Made by a program: the position numbers and the translations under genes. Positions 60,700-64,000 of a stretch of DNA of 64,000 nucleotides are shown piece by piece. The DNA is from Coix lacryma-jobi var. lacryma-jobi. Lineage: Eukaryota > Streptophyta > Magnoliopsida > Poales > Poaceae. Below the pieces are notes generated by a model. That model was not told where the DNA came from, searched no databases, and saw only the letters and a program-made list of their open reading frames with translations. Where the stretch lies: contig CM019825.1 in the NCBI GenBank assembly GCA_009763385.1, positions 3,782,001-3,846,000 on the forward strand. The letters run 5' to 3'. Positions within the stretch are counted from its first letter, which is position 1. Every line of letters begins with the position of its first letter.

Positions 60700-60794
60700 G
60701 TTTGCTTCGAATTTTTTTTTATTAATAACCCAATTAAATAAAAAATTTCATAATTAACACTGTTTAATTTTTTTTTTCAAAACTAACCCTTTTG

Positions 60795-61016
60795 CCGCGC
60801 CGTGCCGCATGGCGCGGCAAAAGCGTTAGCCGCGCCATGCATGGCGGCGCGGCAAAAGTGCCACCGTGGCACCGGCCGGCCACGCAGGCCCGCTTGGGCC
60901 CCGCCTGTCAGTTTGCCGCGCCAGGCGGGCTGGCGCGGCTAGTGCGTTTGCCGCGCCAGGCGGCCTGGCGCGGCCAACGGCTTTGCCGCGCCAGGCGGGG
61001 TGGCGCGGCAAAGCCA
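60795..61016. repeat. left GCCGCGCC hairpin array
   Basis: At least five short inverted repeats in a row. The first is CTTTTGCCGCGCC ... GGCGCGGCAAAAG with a nine-base loop. Later ones are of the form TTTGCCGCGCCAGGCGG / TGGCGCGGCAAA, some with one changed arm. Very GC-rich, no coding. Confidence 0.85.
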
Positions 61017-61435
61017 ATCTAGATCTGGCCGCCGCGCCGAGCAGCAGGCTCCTCCTCATTCCTCTCTTCTCCCAAACCAATTCAATCCAATCCAATCCAT
61101 TTCATTCCTCCTCTCTTCATCTCCCTCCCCCAATCAAACTTGTCTACAAGAGGTATTTTGATCCATATGATTGTTCTTTATCCATATTTGCAATGTAGGA
61201 TTGAACCATATTTTTGTAAGTTAGGGTTTGTAGACAATATTTATTTTGATACTGTCGTGACGTTAGTTGTTAATTAATGATGGATTTGTTCATGTATTAG
61301 ACTTTTATATCTGTTTTGCTTAATATTTTGTTCATTTTGTGTACATTTTTTTGTGTAATATTTGTTACGTCATTATGTAGATTTATAATTAATCATGAAT
61401 GTATGTGTAGCGTTGACATATTTTTTATTGTTAGG

Positions 61436-62125
61436 ATGCCGCGGCGTGGCAAAGCTAGTAAGGCAAGGTAAGATCGGTACATTGTTGATTTATTTGTCTG
61501 TTTTAATGAAGTAATTTTGTGTTATGTTCATTTGTTATTGCGTTGATGATTGTAGGCAGCCTCTCACGGGCAATGCCTTTGCCCGTTTGCCATTGCCTAG
61601 CGGTGTTCCGGTGCCCATGTGCTACTGCGGCGATGATTGTAAGGTCGCAATATCTGATGAGGAGCACACATACGGTCAGAGGTATTGGATGTGTGAGAAT
61701 TATGCCTTTGACCCTACACCTAAACAGATCCGTATTGGACTGATGGTGAGAAGCTGATGACTTGTTCTATACATGAATGACAAATCATTTATATTTTATT
61801 ACCTAATTGACTTAGTCGTATTTTGCAGGAGCCTCCACCACTATGTGACTTCGAGCAGTGGATCGACACTGAGATGAAGCCGGAGGACAAGGAGCACGTA
61901 GAGAGGATGAAAAAGTGGGCTGCGGAGGACAAGGAGCGTTTGGAGAAGAGACGCAAAGAAGAGGCAGCACAAAAGCAGCATGAGGAAGAGGCAAGAATGA
62001 GGGATGCAGCTAAGCGTAGGGGGGAGAGGGAGAAGAGGCTTGAGCGTGTGCGCCGTGCCAAGGCTGCCATGGAGCAGGATCCGGATGCTGTGAGGAAGGG
62101 AAAGTGGCCTCGTTGCACTCAGTAG
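61436..62125 (+). CDS. GRF-type zinc-finger protein with charged C-terminal helix
   Basis: Exons 61436-61467, 61556-61745 and 61829-62125 join in phase to give 172 residues. An additional 5' UTR intron (61153-61434) is likely from AAGAG|GTATTTT and TTGTTAG. The N-terminus MPRRGKASKAR is basic. A GRF-like zinc finger follows: CYCGDDC (Cys33, Cys35), GQRYWMC (Cys57) and LCDFEQWID (Cys80). Residues about 85-165 form one long Lys/Glu/Arg-rich helix. GRF fingers bind single-stranded nucleic acid in proteins such as topoisomerase III and NEIL3; here no enzymatic domain is attached. Function unknown. It converges on the minus-strand GRF gene 373 bases away. Confidence 0.8.
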
Positions 62126-62395
62126 TGTGGTAGGTTCAGTAGTCATTATTGAGTAATGAACATCGTTGTCATTTGGTGGACTTGTTAGTCTATTGTACTG
62201 TTGGCTTGTACTCCCCTGTACCGTTTATTTCGGATCCTCGATAATGTAGTCTTGAACTGCACTTTGTTCGGCTTTATTATATGTTGTTGTATTGTTTGCG
62301 GTAGTTCATGTGTCGTTGATTTTTTGTGGGATAAAGTACGAGAAATAGAATAGAGCAAACCATTACACGAACAACAAACTAGTACATGGCATGTG

Positions 62396-62429
62396 AGGAC
62401 CTTTTACCGTAACTTGGTTAAAAGGTCCT
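62396..62429. terminator. hairpin between the convergent GRF genes
   Basis: AGGACCTTTTACC and GGTTAAAAGGTCCT are inverse with one bulge and a short loop, placed between the two 3' ends. It may act in 3'-end formation for either gene. Plants do not use bacterial-type terminators, so the role is a guess. Confidence 0.3.
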
Positions 62430-62498
62430 AGACTAATCCTAACATGCCTTAGGTAATTGATTGTCACAACACAACACGCACATAGTGATCTAAGTAGT

Positions 62499-63177
62499 CT
62501 AGAAGCCGTCCCACATAGCAAACTGAGTAGACCCTTCTCCGTAATAGCCTCCCATTGCGGGTGGTGGTGGTGGTGGCGGTGGTGGGGGCGGCGGTGGAGG
62601 CCCCTTGTTCTTGTGATGCGGGCAGTTGCAATATGGATCAAGGCATATTGCTTCATCTGAACCGCCTGCATCGCTGTCGTCATCATCATAGTCCTTGAGC
62701 ATGCTTTTAACTTCTCTTTCAAGATCGTCGATACGACGCTGCAGATAATAGATGTATTCCTGATGCGGCCATATTGGAGGAGGATCCACCCATCTGGTGA
62801 AGCCGCAGTTTTCTTCGGAAATAGAAGACTGTCATTCACAAAATGACTAAGTATTAGCAAACATGAGAGGCATAGCAACAACAATTAAATAAAGTTACCC
62901 ATGCTCGCGGGCATTTGAAGAAACGTCGGCCTGCCTCCAGGTCGTCGTGGAGCATCTGCACCAAACAGTCCTCACCATGGCGGCATTTTGGCCAGTCCTC
63001 TAAACGGTTATCGTATCCCCTAAGAGGACGGTCCCGGCTGAAATCCTTTTTGCTCTCAACGGGAAAGTCATATAGTGCCTCTAAGAATAAATCAGGACCA
63101 AGAGATCCCTCCCACACAATGGGAGGTCCCTTCCTCCCACCCTTTCCTCTCCCGCCTTTGGACGAACCTCCAGACAT
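62499..63177 (-). CDS. GRF-type zinc-finger protein with poly-proline tail
   Basis: Exons 63177-62899 and 62828-62499 join in phase after PRAW, giving 202 residues. The N-terminus is Gly/Lys/Arg-rich (SGGSSKGGRGKGGRKG). The GRF finger is clear: CRHGEDC (Cys65, His67), GRRFFKCPRAW (Cys89) and ENCGFTRWVD (Cys101), so the second ligand is His rather than Cys. Next come a coiled coil (QRRIDDLEREVKSML), an acidic DDDDSD stretch, a small Cys/His cluster (CLDPYCNCPHH) and a run of 14 prolines. The intron is only 70 bases. No catalytic domain. The intact frame in repeat-rich DNA suggests selection or recent arrival. Confidence 0.82.
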
Positions 63178-63236
63178 CTCTACTACGAACCTCGCAAGCT
63201 CTGCTGAAGGTGTTGAATATGCAAGGCACTGATGGG

Positions 63237-63246
63237 TTTATATAGG
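63237..63246 (-). promoter_or_regulatory. TATA box of the minus-strand GRF gene
   Basis: Minus strand CCTATATAAACCC about 60 bases upstream of the ATG at 63177, leaving a short leader. A good plant TATA sequence and position. Confidence 0.65.
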
Positions 63247-63309
63247 CGGGGCCCTGGTTTTGAACTTGTGAATTATCTCAGCTGCATTGTGAGTGTGTAG
63301 TTAATGCAA

Positions 63310-63405
63310 CTGAAAAGGCTATTCGCTGAAAAATCTAATCACTGAAAAGCCTATATACTGAAAAGCCTACAAACTGAAAAGCCTATACACTGAAAAGTCT
63401 ATGGG
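63310..63405. repeat. short CTGAAAAG tandem repeat
   Basis: Five to six units of about 17 bases of the form ACTGAAAAGCCTATA lie upstream of the minus-strand GRF gene. Similar CTGAAAAG words recur singly near 63445 and 63680. Confidence 0.85.
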
Positions 63406-63470
63406 AATCAAAACTGCAGAGCACTTATGAGGACAGGACACGACACTGAAAAGGCTGTGCAACAAGATGC

Positions 63471-63520
63471 CAGCTTTTGCCGCGCCAACCCTGGTGGCGC
63501 GGCTGATGCTTTTGCAGGGC
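63471..63520. repeat. partial copy of the long palindrome arm
   Basis: GCCAGCTTTTGCCGCGCCAA and the following ~25 bases match the left arm at 63778-63822 with a few changes. The second arm is missing. Confidence 0.8.
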
Positions 63521-63774
63521 CTTCTCGCAACCGCCTTCCTTGCTCTTGCGATGCGCGTCGTCCTCCTCCATCTCGAGAGAAGATTCTTTTTGAACAAGTA
63601 CTGCTGGCACAGAAACGATGAGTTGAGAACATTGCTTCCTCTTCCACTTCCGGCAGGTAAGCACCAGCACTTGAGCGTGACTGAAAAGTACTGCACACAT
63701 GACAGAAAAAGAGTACCATTCGATCAAACAGAGAGAGAAAAATCCTTACTAATGTTCATCGTAGGGACAGTCGG

Positions 63775-63930
63775 CATGCCAGCTTTTGCCGCGCCAACCC
63801 TGGGGGCGCGGCTGACGCTTTTGCCGCGCCAGGCGGGCTGGCGCGGCTAATGCATTTGCCGCGCCAGGACGCCTGGCGCGGCAAAAGCGTCAGCCGCGCC
63901 CCCAGGGTTGGCGCGGCAAAAGCTGGCATG
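63775..63930. repeat. 156-bp near-perfect palindrome
   Basis: The outer 61 bases of each arm are exact reverse complements (CATGCCAGCTTTTGCC... at the left). The inner 17 bases match apart from about three positions, with almost no loop. It contains the GCCGCGCC words of the left array. Confidence 0.92.
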
Positions 63931-63945
63931 GTCGCCACGCAAAGC

Positions 63946-63998
63946 CCCAAGGTTTCCCGCCGACTGACTGGTCAGGTTTCCCGCCGACTGACTGGTCG
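63946..63998. repeat. 25-bp direct repeat at the window edge
   Basis: AGGTTTCCCGCCGACTGACT followed by GGTC occurs twice in a row at the very end of the window and may continue beyond it. Confidence 0.8.
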
Positions 63999-64000
63999 AG

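Larger units (their letters stand above)
60789..64000. mobile_element. putative element with hairpin arrays and two GRF genes
   Basis: A block unlike the B-box gene around it: a GCCGCGCC hairpin array on the left (60795-61016), two convergent intact genes encoding GRF zinc fingers, then a second hairpin array (63468-63930). It begins within the B-box intron and appears to run off the window. No transposase, reverse transcriptase or target duplication is visible, so the mobile nature is inferred from the insertion position and structure only. Confidence 0.55.

Overview
This window is nuclear DNA from a grass, most likely a panicoid of the sorghum group. The evidence is GC-rich first exons, short GT-AG introns, grass-type MITEs (GGGCCTGTTTGG, CTCCCTCCGTCC and GGCCTTGTTTAG ends), Ty3/gypsy elements of the Tat and Tekay lineages, and a CACTA element whose subterminal repeats are CCGAGACGG-like. 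The species call is inference.

Genes, left to right. (1) A complete seven-exon cysteine-rich receptor-like kinase, + strand, 279-3576. (2) A two-exon GDSL esterase/lipase, + strand, 7887-9127. (3) An eleven-exon PPR-like helical-repeat protein, + strand, 11136-16313. (4) A seven-exon CDK-like kinase, - strand, 18328-22383, tail to tail with the PPR-like gene. (5) A two-exon membrane-anchored SAM-dependent methyltransferase, + strand, 53448-54625. (6) The first two exons of a B-box (CONSTANS-like) gene, + strand, from 59738; its 3' part is not seen. (7) Two small intact convergent genes encoding GRF-type zinc-finger proteins (61436-62125 on +, 62499-63177 on -). These two lie in what looks like the B-box gene's intron, between arrays of GCCGCGCC hairpins. 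For the complete genes the exon joins were checked by phase, and the totals come out as whole numbers of codons.

Mobile DNA fills the rest. A rearranged Copia element (3826-6497) follows the receptor kinase. A CACTA element sits inside a small hAT-like element after the GDSL gene. The centre, 24931-49791, is one Tat-lineage gypsy element with 5-bp target duplications (ATATT). Its antisense gene is split by a 12.4-kb Tekay/Del-type chromovirus (34475-46854, target duplication CCTTA) with LTRs of about 4.07 kb. The Tat element has decayed gag-pol, two tandem-repeat arrays and a spliced antisense gene. To the right lie Stowaway and Tourist MITEs, a hAT-like element and a solo LTR.

Best leads. 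The GRF gene pair with its hairpin arrays, including a 156-bp near-perfect palindrome, looks like an uncharacterised element. The Tekay Gag and the Tat antisense protein both begin with peptides resembling the histone H3 tail. The receptor kinase has lost both cysteines of one predicted disulfide. No tRNA, rRNA or CRISPR was seen.
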